From assembly GCA_037176725.1 (NCBI GenBank), contig JAZBRS010000029.1, positions 125,149,001 to 125,213,000 of the forward strand: 64,000 bases of DNA, in the 5' to 3' direction. The DNA is from Posidonia oceanica. Its lineage: Eukaryota > Streptophyta > Magnoliopsida > Alismatales > Posidoniaceae. Below are positions 10,263-19,009 of this stretch, piece by piece. Position numbers and translations under genes: made by a program. The notes under the pieces were generated by a model. The model did not search any database. It was not told the DNA's origin and saw nothing but the letters and a program-made list of their open reading frames with translations. Each line of letters starts with the position of its first letter. Position 1 is the stretch's first letter.

Positions 10263-10720
10263 CACTGAACTTGGCTGAAGCTCTCTCTAATCCGTGATTA
10301 AGTGGCATAAACCTTTTTTATCAGTCCTAGAGGTTCATTTAAGTTGAAATACACGTGTGAGCAGTGGTTTCATATTTCTTGGACATCCGGGTCATTCAGA
10401 ATCACGGGTTATTCATTTCATCAAGTTAATGGCTTGCTAAGGCGTCGACAACTTCAGAACTTGATTTTAAAGCTTCCAGGTGAAATCTTTCTTTACATCT
10501 ATGTCATTTACATCTTATTTCACATGAATATGCTGGTTTCAAGTTAATTTGAATTAAGGGCCATTATTTTGCTATATTGGTCACTTAAGCTCATTTTAAC
10601 TCTGAGAAAGGTATTTTAAAGAGACATTTGACAAGTTTTGTTGAGTGCGCAGAAATCTATATCATTTCAAAATATAATTGTTCTACAAGATCACCGGGGC
10701 ATACCCCTGAAGTACAAGAA
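10263..10720. other. No gene seen
   Basis: AT-rich spacer between the upstream side of gene a and the 3' end of gene b. I see no conserved motif here. Confidence 0.5.
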
Positions 10721-13615
10721 CTAAGAACCACTCTCTCCCTCACCCTCGGGAGCTGAAGGAGCCGAAAAAGGAGCTGTAGGAGGCCGAGGCAACTGGCGAA
10801 CGGAAAGGCCCGACGGAGCCTTAGAAACAAATCGGGAGTGGTGGCTACCCGACTGGTGGCTCGGTGCAGGAGGAACGATCTCCCCCAGCCTAGCACTAGA
10901 CTCGCAAGCATACATCCGGTAGTGCCCTAGCTCTGCCTGAAGCTGAGAGGTGAACACCTTTGTTCCTTGCCTACTCTGAGAAAGGAAATGATCAAAATAT
11001 CAGACACAAGCAAGGACATAGAAATAAAAGAGCACTGAATCAAATCATACTGCCTGAGTCCGGGCAATCTCAGCGTCTTTGTCAACAACCTGCTACTCCA
11101 GCTCCCTGAGCCGAGCAGCCTGAGAAACAGAAGTCTCCTCCTGCTGTTCCAACTCCCGGATCCAAGCAGCCTGAGAAGCAACGGTCCCCTCCAGCTCCTC
11201 CAACCTCCCAACGGAGCTAGCAGCAATGAAGTTACCAGCTTGCTCCTTCAGTTCACTCTCCAGATAAGCAACCTACAAGCGGTAATGTCAAAACCAGGGA
11301 GAATTCAGCTAAAAGACAGAAAGGAAAAATAAAGACATTTATACCTTATCCTGGAGACGGGAGATCTCCTCTGAATGGTCCGGAGGAGGGGTGGTGCTAG
11401 TTGAGGGCTACAAAGAAAGGAAATACAGTCAACTACAGTTCATAATCAGACTACAAAAGCTACAAGAAATATAAAGATACCTGAGAGGCAGAAGCGCGCA
11501 GGCTCTCGATCTCTCCGGTCAGAGCAGAGAGCTGCTGAGTCAGACTACGCTTCCGCTGAGCCCGCTCATCATCCGCCTTCAGTTGCGAAAGAAGGAAATC
11601 AAGTTAGCAAGTTATCAAATGTGAATCAGCAATTTACAAAATGAAATTCAAAAGCTCACCGCTATCTCCAACTGGGCTCGGTAAGACTGAGCCTCCCCTA
11701 GCAGGGCCGCTCGAGACATCACGGCCTCCCTGGGATTTGTGTCCCCCAAAGGAAGGTTCCCGCGCCCGAGGAAGTGGGACCGGTGGAAAACCATCAAAGA
11801 AGAGAACTCTGTATCCATCCACGTGGCCCACGCCACCTCGTCCTCCTCCGTCATGTCTATCGGGGAGGGAGAACCACATCAAGCCCAGTCCAGGAGCTGG
11901 GGACCGTAGACGTCCATCCAATGGCGAGCACGACTGCCCCCACCGCGTGTCTCTCGCCAAACTCTATGAGGGGGAGGTAGAGGCTGAATCTGCCAGTGCC
12001 CCAGCTGTCGTAGCGCCCTGCCGATCTGCTGGAAATGGCAGTGGTTCCAGCAATGAATCCACACGTCTCGATCAAAAATTGCTCGGTCACGGGCAATCTC
12101 AGGAACGTCTGCATGCTCTCCCTCAACATATGGACGCTAGATTACCTAAAGGGAGTAATACATGTCAGGAAGCAGCATAAATGAATAAACAGAAGCTGAA
12201 AAGTCAGAAGAAGGTGAATTACCTGTGCCGGGACCAGAAGCTCGAAAAGCAGACGACCGACATAGCAGTTGTCATTCGCAGGCTCGAGGGCTTGCTCAGC
12301 AACAACCCAGAATAATCCTCGAGGGAAGGGAATGCCGGCTAGAGGAACTAGAGGAGGGGCAGGACACAAGAAAATGAAGTGGTCCCATGCCCACATCTGC
12401 ACAGAAAACGAGAAAACTTTCAGTAACACATAATATTCAGCGATATTTCTGAAAGTTACAAATTTAAGCATGCATTTTTACCTGAAGAAATGGTAGATTC
12501 CTGCCTAGCTAGCGAGAACTGCCATCCGTAAAGCGGAAGAGCGTGGAGTATAAGTGCGCCAGGCTGGCCGCACCCCAAGCATACTGCCCCACCCGATCCA
12601 AATCCGCTAGAAGAGGCAGGAAGATGACAAACAGCTTGGAAGAAGCATGGGAGAAGAGGACCTCCCCAAACAACACCAACAGGAAAGCCCTGAGCTGCTG
12701 GTCAGCCTCCGCGCCTAGCCCAACCACCGTTGCTGTCAACTCCTCAACCCAGCGGATCACGGAAGAAATAAATACAAGCTGGTGCTCGTGCATAGTCACC
12801 TGCTTGCCTACTAGCTCCCTCACCATACCGATGTAATCTGAGCGAACCTGTCCAGTCACCGGGCGGCTTGTCACCTGTAGGCCAGTCAACTGGGCCATGA
12901 CCTCCAGTGAAAGGACGAACTCGCCCACCCTCGTGACTATGGAGCTAGTCCGGAAGTTATACCGCTCCGCCACTGCCTCCAGAAACATGGGCGAAGGGGA
13001 AAGTTAGGAATGGACAAGAAGTGTCCAAATCCCATCTCTCCTAGGCGCTCCTACTGAAAGGGAGCCAGCATGTCATAGGACCGGCGGACCTGTCCCCAGT
13101 AGCACCGAATCACCGCCGGGGCCCGACTCTGCAAAGAGAAAAGAAAAGAATTGTCAAGCAGCTGAATAATTAAACTAAATGAGGAAAAGATTAAAAGGAA
13201 GGTTACTTGTCCTTTCAAGGCCAAAGTAGCAGTGGCATACTCCAACAGAGACGCGTCCCTACCCGGTCCCGATGCTTGAACCTTATCACGGGGAATCTGG
13301 GCCCGTCAAAAGTCCGGGGGATCCATGGCATCACCCTCCTCCTCTTGCCGGACGAAGTCTAGAATATTGCAGTACCACCCGTCGTCCTCGCCAAACTGGG
13401 CGACTAAAGGATCGACAGGCGCCGTCTCGGGCACCTCCTCCTCGGAAACTGTCTCCTTCGAGTCCTCCTCCTCAGAACTGCTGGAATCACTGGAACCCGC
13501 ACTCGGAATTGCCCCGGTCTCTGCAGCACCATCGCTGGTAGCCCCCTCCTCTGTCGGTATGGCCACAGCACCTACGGCCCCCGCCTCGACCTCCGTGGCA
13601 TCGTCACCCACTACC
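10721..13615 (-). pseudogene. Antisense gene b of T1: multi-exon MAIN/PP7-long-form-like PMD protein with coiled-coil tail
   Basis: Exons by GT-AG junctions that keep phase: 13615-13207, 13128-12482, 12396-12223, 12145-11660, 11576-11481, 11407-11345, 11272-11051 and 10975-10721 (stop). The N-terminus is acidic (SSDSSSSEEEDSKE). The PMD core reads MGFGHFLSI, VGEFVLSLEVMAQLTGL, WAWDHFIF and RPYVEGEHAD. The tail is Glu/Leu-rich coiled coil ending in a Pro-rich tip. A first exon matching that of element A is not found; the triplicated repeat 13651-14020 lies where it should be. In-frame stops (in TAG and TGA form) and one indel near 12995 break it. Gene b of element A has the same exon order and near-equal exon sizes. 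Confidence 0.78.
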
Positions 13616-13650
13616 CTGGAGCACAACCGGATAAACAAAGCCAAGCCAAC

Positions 13651-14020
13651 GGTATTAGTAGACCCATCGTTCACTAACTCCTGGGTCAGAAGATGACGGT
13701 CTCTGTCGAGAATGTAGGCAACATTTGATGAAAGGACACCTGATTTTGGCAAATCAAGTGAATGGTATTAGTGGACCCATCGTTCACTAACTCCCGGGTC
13801 ACAAAACGACGGTCTCCGTCGAGAATGTAGGCAACATTTAGTGAAAGGATACCTAATTGTGACAAATAGAGCCAACGCGGCTAACAGAGAAGAGATCAAT
13901 CCCCTTTTGCCTGGGAGCATCATGGACCTCTCGCTCACCAACCCGCGTATCATAAGATGACAGTCCCTGTGGAGAGTGTAGGCTACACTTGCTGAAAGGG
14001 CACCCGATTATGACAAATTG
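13651..14020. repeat. Triplicated segment of about 110-150 bp
   Basis: Units begin near 13651, 13764 and 13913. Each has TAGTGGACCCATCGTTCACTA-like sequence, a GACGGTCTC(T/C)GTCGAGAATGTAGGCAACA block and a GAAAGGACACCTGATT-like end. It sits just upstream of antisense gene b and may have replaced its first exon. Confidence 0.75.
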
Positions 14021-14255
14021 CATTCATGCATGTGTCAGTCCGCCTTAGGTAGTGAGAAAAATTCCTGAGCCAATCCGGTATACAAATTAAAGCTGGCAAT
14101 GATGGAGGAACCTCATTATCTAGGGTCATGCATTGCATGTCATGATCACCTCCTTTGCATTCCTGTCAACACGCTTCCATGCATAGCGCATTGTATTGTA
14201 TTCGCATTGTATCGCATTTGCATTGAGTGATCGTCGGAAACATTAGCTATCCATC

Positions 14256-14418
14256 TTTTAAGTTTGACCCCCGTGGGCAACCCTCATGGCAAGTCTTTTA
14301 GTTTGACCCCCGCGGGCAACTCCCGTGGCAAGTTTTTTAGTTTGACCCCCGCAGGCAACCACCGCGGACATGTCTTTAGTTTGTTCCCCTTGGGCAATTC
14401 CCTTGGCCATGTTTCCTT
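14256..14418 (+). repeat. Tandem repeat of about 40 bp, 4 units, before the 3' LTR
   Basis: Units read TTTTAGTTTGACCCCCGCGGGCAAC followed by (C/T)CCCGTGGCAAGT-like sequence. Each unit holds facing CCCGCGGG- and CCGTGG-type G/C blocks. It ends about 130 bp before the polypurine tract. Confidence 0.85.
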
Positions 14419-14547
14419 AGCTGACCCTCATTGTGTCTTGTCCAAGTCTAATGGCAGCAGGCATTGGATTTCATTTAGAATCTCTAGGTAGCGCCACACA
14501 GGGGTATCGTCTCACCTTGTAGATAGCTTCGTACCGAAGCCATCTTC

Positions 14548-14561
14548 AAGGAGGGGCAATC
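14548..14561 (+). promoter_or_regulatory. Polypurine tract of T1
   Basis: AAGGAGGGGCAATC directly abuts the 3' LTR start. Near-identical tracts precede the 3' LTRs of A (30651-30663), B (46088-46101) and C (50584-50597, minus). It primes plus-strand DNA synthesis. Confidence 0.85.
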
Positions 14562-15749
14562 TATAGATACCCCGTTTTGACACTTCCTTCATGGTAGTAT
14601 AGTTTATTACATTGGGTCGCCCCTAGAAGCTCTTGGCTCAATCCAAGGCATCTCACTTGAGCCAAACACCTATTCTCTAGTTCGAAACGTTAACCCTATT
14701 TAAACCTTAAATGTCAGCAGCTTGAATGTCCTTCTTTTCTTGACCAAATTTGGAAGAGGGACTGACTGAGGGTGTTATACGCTGGATTCCCAGCTTATAA
14801 CGTTGGTCGTTGGTTTTCCAGTGGCTAACATTGGCCACTGGTTTTCCAATGTCTAACGTGGGAACCCAGTCAGCCCCAAACTTTCTTTATTTGGCCAAAT
14901 ACAAAATCCGTGTTTTTGCCTTCTTTAGACTTTGTTGACCAGTCAATGCAATTAACACCAGCTTAATGACATTTAATCGAGTTTTAATTTGGGGATATTC
15001 CTTGATCCTGGCAGCTGTGCTTCGGAGGTTGTTATCTGCTGGATTTCCACCGTATAACACCCCTGAATTGGAAAGTTTGCTAGTCTATTCATTCAATTCC
15101 TTTTTATTACCCCCACAGGGTTAAGAGACGGATTTTTGGAGAGAGGTGAGATTTCTGAGAATTGAAATAGTGGAGAGATCCCTAGAGAGAGAAACCACAT
15201 TTTGAGAGAACTTTGAGAAAGTGGATAGAGTCTTTGAAAGAGCTTGAGTCTCCCTTTGTCATCAGTAGCATCATGTCGACATATCTTGCACTCCATGTAT
15301 AGATAAAAAGGGGACTCTCTTAAATTTTCTCTTTTCATATCATATGTTTAATTCCATAGTATAATCAAGCATATTCATTTCATATATTGATGTAGCTAGG
15401 TATACATTTCCATTAGTTGCAACCGGGGGGATCAAACCCCTCGGGTAAGTATTTCGTTGTGTCTCTTTATGTCCCTTTTTATTTATTCTGAATAAGTTAC
15501 TACACCATATTGATCCAAATTTGCATCATTTCTATTTGTTTTGTTAACATTTGTCATACAAGGAGGAAGAAGAAAGAAGAAGAGATTCACCAAGCATGGG
15601 CACCCTTGGGCAACGCAGGCGTTGTCTCAAGGTAGCTGAACCCACAACCATCACACATCTCCCCAAGGAGTCTCGAGGGCCAGCAAAAGCAAATCGAGAG
15701 TGGCGATCACACTGACTTCAACACACGTGGAGTGGAGAAGTCAGATACA
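14562..15749 (+). mobile_element. 3' LTR of T1
   Basis: Starts TATAGATACCCCGTTTTGAC (TG degraded to TA by a transition) right after the polypurine tract and ends near GTCAGATACA. The length is about 1.19 kb. It contains inverted-arm units (14774-14857, 15031-15058) and a PBS-like TGGCGATCAC at 15701-15710, 40 bp before its end. The right edge is inferred from where element D gag sequence resumes. Confidence 0.75.
14774..14857. repeat. 28-bp-period inverted-arm array in T1 LTR (3 units)
   Basis: Units at 14774, 14802 and 14830, each 9-nt arm, N10, 9-nt arm (for example GTTATACGC...GCTTATAAC). A fourth isolated unit, GTTATCTGC-N10-CCGTATAAC, is at 15031-15058. Confidence 0.8.
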
Positions 15750-16062
15750 ACAAAAGGGGACCCCGAGAAGGAGCAAATAGAAACAAAGAAGCAAGTCTCT
15801 TCTTCTCCCGACCGAAACCCTATATCCACACTTGGCGGCACAGTGTAAGTGCTTCCTGGGGTAGGCGTAATTATTGGGCCTTGGTGAAAGCTTGGGAAAG
15901 AAGGTCCATACGTGGATAGAATTTGTGGATTAGAGGGGTTAGAGGTATTGTGTTGGGTCATGAATCGATGGGTTACTTCCTCTTCCCCCTCACTCTCTCC
16001 TTTGTAGGGTTGACTGTCGCCATAGCTTGGTGTTGAAACCACCGAAGTATTGAAGAGGAACT
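15750..16062 (-). pseudogene. Gag fragment of element D (downstream piece)
   Basis: Read on the minus strand, this continues the Gag that starts at 32238 and is interrupted by element A; the frame is kept across the target duplication. It encodes a Pro/Ser-rich Gag N-terminus (for example STYGPSFPSFHQGPIITPTP). It ends abruptly at about 15750, where the LTR of T1 begins, so the rest of D should lie to the left of T1, outside the window. Confidence 0.75.
16058..16062. repeat. Target site duplication of element A (left), GAACT
   Basis: GAACT directly precedes the 5' LTR and is repeated at 32179-32183 directly after the 3' LTR. Removing the insertion rejoins element D gag in frame. Confidence 0.95.
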
Positions 16063-16409
16063 TGTAGATATCCTATTTTCGCATTTCTGAGAGTTCTTTT
16101 GAGGATAGAAACCTTAAGGCGCCCCAAATCTCATGCCTAAGTTTGATAACACATCTTCCCGACTTCTTTAAAGCATCCCTAGACCCTACCTAGACTCAGG
16201 TTGTTGGCTGTGGCAGAGGTAACTCGCTCAGGCTCAAGACAAGTCCAAATACCCTAGGTATCCTTCACTTCAACTCAGATTTAAAATTAGATTTGAGTTA
16301 ACAGAGATGCTTCCTTGATTTCATACGCTATCTGTAGTTTCCCAGCCTCCCATCTTGTTTCCTCTGGCAAAAACCTAGGAAAATAGCTAAAAATGACCTA
16401 GGCAAGTTA

Positions 16410-16570
16410 GTAGCCACCTGGGGAGGCGACCCACATAGTAGCCACCTAAGGCGGCGACTACAACTATCGCCCATTTCCTAGCCGACTACACTAGCAGCCA
16501 TCCGAGGAGGTGGCTCAGTCAGAAGCCATCTCAGGAGGCAACCCATGTGGACGTCAACTGGAAAGGCGAC
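16410..16570. repeat. 28-bp-period array of 21-nt inverted-arm cassettes (6 units)
   Basis: Unit starts are 16410, 16438, 16466, 16494, 16522 and 16550, exactly 28 apart. Each unit is a variant of GTCGCC-N9-GGCGAC (21 nt) followed by 7 variable bases. The 3' LTR copy (31021, 31049, 31077, 31105, 31133, 31161) has the same period and some better-preserved arms, for example GTCGCC at 31077. Confidence 0.9.
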
Positions 16571-16939
16571 TGGGTGATCGTGGGTAGCAGTTGCTCCCCA
16601 CTATCCCCTCAACTCTCAGGCGCCAGCTCATCAAGCGACTGAATGGTTGTGGAACCGCCTCGGTCTGCCCACGATCTTTGATCATCAGGCGTCACTCAAT
16701 GCGGCGACTAGCGATCGTGGCTCCTTTCGAACCGCGTTTCCACAGTTATTTCCCACTCCCCCCTCGACTATTAGGCGCCAGCTCATGCGGCGACTAAAAG
16801 TCGTGGCCTCGTTCTCGGGTCGTCCCCCACTTTGACCAAGCGGTTGCTAGGTTTAGGCGCCACTCCAACTGGCAACTCAAACTAACTGCCATTTTTCTAG
16901 AATTTTCTGAACTCCAACCGTCCCTACACCCCTAGAGTC

Positions 16940-16947
16940 TATAAATA
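16940..16947 (+). promoter_or_regulatory. TATA box of LTR A
   Basis: TATAAATA in a C-rich setting, with purine-rich AGAGAG sequence starting about 40 bp downstream, as expected around a plant LTR start site. The same octamer is in the 3' LTR at 31551-31558. Confidence 0.75.
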
Positions 16948-17509
16948 GACCCCCTAGGCTGGTGGTTTGAGGGTCGGAATTTTAGAAAGAGAAATTCCCC
17001 CAGAGAGGAACTTTCAAAAAGAGACAGAGCCCTGTCAGTTGTGAGCCACCTTCAGAAAGCTAGTTTTCCAATCCAGAAACACTATCTCCTCTCCCCAATA
17101 GGCTACCAACCTGAGCTTCTACCTCCAATCCGGGAATCCTCAGCTACGCTGGAGCTCCGACCGTGCTTCCTTCCAACCTCATTGCACACAGCATAAGGGT
17201 GAAAGGGAGTATCTTCTTCCAATCTAGTTTCTTACTACATCTCTTTACATTCCTTAGCATAGGATCATAGCATATGCATACGGGGAACAACCCCCCGTTA
17301 GTATTTATTTTCTTTTAGTCATGTCGTTTCATTCACCTCTGTTACTGATACTACATCGAAGCTAATCTATGTTGTTTTGTTTTGAAGGAAAGGAAGGAAC
17401 TCACGCAGCACGAGGAAGCTGCTAGACGACATCCTACCGTCGATCTAGTGGTCCGAGGACCCGCATCAACATAATCTCCCCCCAGGTGTCTTGTCTGCCC
17501 AGAGACGAG

Positions 17510-17519
17510 TGGTGATCAC
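17510..17519 (+). other. PBS-like decamer inside LTR A
   Basis: TGGTGATCAC (TGGCGATCAC in the 3' LTR at 32093-32102) repeats the first ten bases of the PBS at 17596, 86 bp upstream. The same internal copy occurs in LTR D (33693-33702, minus) and in the T1 LTR (15701-15710). Confidence 0.7.
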
Positions 17520-17595
17520 AACAAAGGCTGTCGACGTCGTGGAAGCACTGACATCTCCTTAAACACCCCCCCGAATTCCACATCTACAAATTAAG

Positions 17596-17613
17596 TGGCG
17601 ATCACGGTGGGAC
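17596..17613 (+). promoter_or_regulatory. Primer binding site of element A
   Basis: TGGCGATCACGGTGGGAC lies 7 bp after the 5' LTR. Element D has TGGCAATCACGGTGGGAC at the same place, so the site is conserved. It begins with TGG, as expected opposite the tRNA CCA end. The primer tRNA is not identified here. Confidence 0.75.
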
Positions 17614-17838
17614 TCGGCTTTAGCCAACCCCGTGCTACATGAGTCAGTTCCTCCCTTTCTTTCCATTATCCTCATAGATTTAGGAGTAGTTTTTTTAGGT
17701 TCGGATAATCGTGTGCTTAGGTTTTCACGATATCCCGAACCTTTTTCGTTTTTTCTCTCCTTCTGTTTCTGACGTCAGTAAAATCCCAAGCTCCAACAGC
17801 TCGGGCTATTTTACTGAGGTTAGGAGATTGTGCTGTGA

Positions 17839-17915
17839 GCCGCCAGTCCTGGCAGCGTCTCTTTGAGCCGCTCCTCAAGAGGGCGACTGAAAGAGACGCC
17901 GTTTAAGCAGGCATC
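17839..17915. repeat. 28-bp-period inverted-arm array (3 units) in leader of A
   Basis: Units start at 17839, 17867 and 17895. The arms are degraded forms of GTCGCC/GGCGAC (GCCGCC/AGCGTC, GCCGCT/GGCGAC, GACGCC/GGCATC), but each unit is exactly 21 nt and the period is exactly 28. Confidence 0.85.
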
Positions 17916-18626
17916 TCCCTCAGTCTGGTTTTTTTTTACTGCAGACCTCTTGGTTTTTTCCTGTATTTTGTGTTGTGTTTTTAGATCTGCAGTAGCACTA
18001 AAAAATAAAAACAACTTCCCATGTCCACTGTATTCTAGTTTTTTAATGGTTTTTAGCTTTGCTTGTGTCCACCCTTAAGGTGGAAACTAATTGTTTAGTA
18101 TTAAAGTGGAAGTCCCTTGAGGAAGTCTTCCTCTAGCTATAACAGTTAACCTGAGCGAACCCAGGCCAGTGCAAGTCGCTCTCCCATACTCAGTGTTAGC
18201 TGCAATAGTTAGATCAAGATCTCAAGGTGTCCCAAGTATTGTTATTGGCTTCTCTCTCTCTCTGAGCCAATAGTGAAACTTGGTAGATACTTTACACCTT
18301 AGTACTTTGTGTTTGTTTATTGCTTTTTGGTTTGTTAAGTGCCGAGCCTAAGGACAGAATCCTAGGTGGAGGGTCCCTCTTTAGAGAGACAAGCCCCCCA
18401 TCTAGGCCCCTCTTGGTGGACCCTAGTGAAGGTCAAGGAGGAGTACCTTAAAGCCAACCAATCCCAGTTGCTTATGACCCACGCAGGTTTAATTAATCAA
18501 TCCATTAATTAAACACCTAAACAAGTAAAAGCAACGCATTGTTTGAAACCTGCTCTCGTTTTCCTTCTTGACTGTTGCGTGGTCTGTCCAAGACAGACCC
18601 GGTTTGCTGATTGAACCAGGGGCACA

Positions 18627-18703
18627 GCTGCCAATTCAGGAGGCGCCTCGCTGAGCTGCCGGTGAAATCGGTGACTTGTCAGGCCACCTGTAAAACAGGC
18701 GAC
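18627..18703. repeat. 28-bp-period inverted-arm array (3 units) in leader of A
   Basis: Units start at 18627, 18655 and 18683, with arms GCTGCC/GGCGCC, GCTGCC/GGTGAC and GCCACC/GGCGAC, 21 nt each. Confidence 0.85.
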
Positions 18704-18879
18704 TAGAAGGGGATTACGATTCAGTGCATTGTTTGCAGGGATTAGGCATACTACTAATCACAGGGCTATAAGCACAGACTGTTTCAATTTCTGTTAGCTT
18801 TTCTTCAAATTCTATCGAGTCTGTATTAATTAGTGTTCCTCGAGTCTGTAATTTCTTTTTTTATCTCCTGTAATAGTCT

Positions 18880-18990
18880 AGAAAAGCAAAAGCAAAAAAA
18901 AGAAAAGGAAAAAGAGAAACAAAAAAAAAAGACAAAAGAAAAGAAAAAAGAGAAAGAAGAAAAAAAAAAGAAAAAAGAAAAAAAGAAAGT
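18880..18990 (+). repeat. A/G-rich low-complexity tract before gag
   Basis: About 110 bp of AAAAGAAAAAGAG-like sequence ending 20 bp before the gag ATG. It would translate as a poly-Lys/Glu peptide, so I do not count it as part of Gag. Confidence 0.9.
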
Positions 18991-19009
18991 ACAAAGAACA
19001 TTGGAGCGC

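Larger units (their letters stand above)
509..15749 (+). mobile_element. Element T1: Tat/Ogre-type Ty3/gypsy retrotransposon, 5' end missing
   Basis: Order: two retropepsin-like domains, G-patch, RT, RNase H, archaeal-type RNase H, integrase (to 6834), AT-rich spacer, antisense gene a (8539-9885), antisense gene b (10721-13615), polypurine tract (14548-14561) and 3' LTR (14562-15749). The 5' LTR and gag are outside the window or lost at the LTR fragment 1-508. The aRH domain between RNase H and integrase is the known hallmark of the Tat lineage. The pol frame has many stops and at least two frame changes, so this copy is dead. It appears to have inserted into the gag of element D, whose sequence resumes at about 15750. 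Confidence 0.85.
16063..17588 (+). mobile_element. 5' LTR of element A
   Basis: 1526 bp, TGTAGATATCC...CCACATCTACA. It holds the six-unit 28-bp-period inverted-arm array (16410-16570), four further 21-nt units (starts 16619, 16688, 16774, 16856), a TATA box (16940-16947) and a PBS-like TGGTGATCAC (17510-17519). Confidence 0.95.
17614..19009 (+). other. Leader of element A
   Basis: No gene. It holds two clusters of 21-nt inverted-arm cassettes (17839-17915, 18627-18703), an 11-bp-stem hairpin formed by GCGTCTCTTT and AAAGAGACGC (about 17853-17898), and an A/G tract just before gag. Confidence 0.75.

Noticed and set aside
15707..16042. Independent minus-strand gene
   Set aside because: It joins in frame to the Gag start at 32238 once element A is removed, so it is a Gag fragment of element D.
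16410..16570. CRISPR array
   Set aside because: The regular period, palindromic arms and variable centres recall one. But it lies in a plant LTR, arms are degenerate, units are few and there are no cas genes.
18833..19009. Poly-Lys N-terminal extension of Gag
   Set aside because: Low-complexity A/G tract. Element D gag starts at the equivalent of the ATG at 19010.
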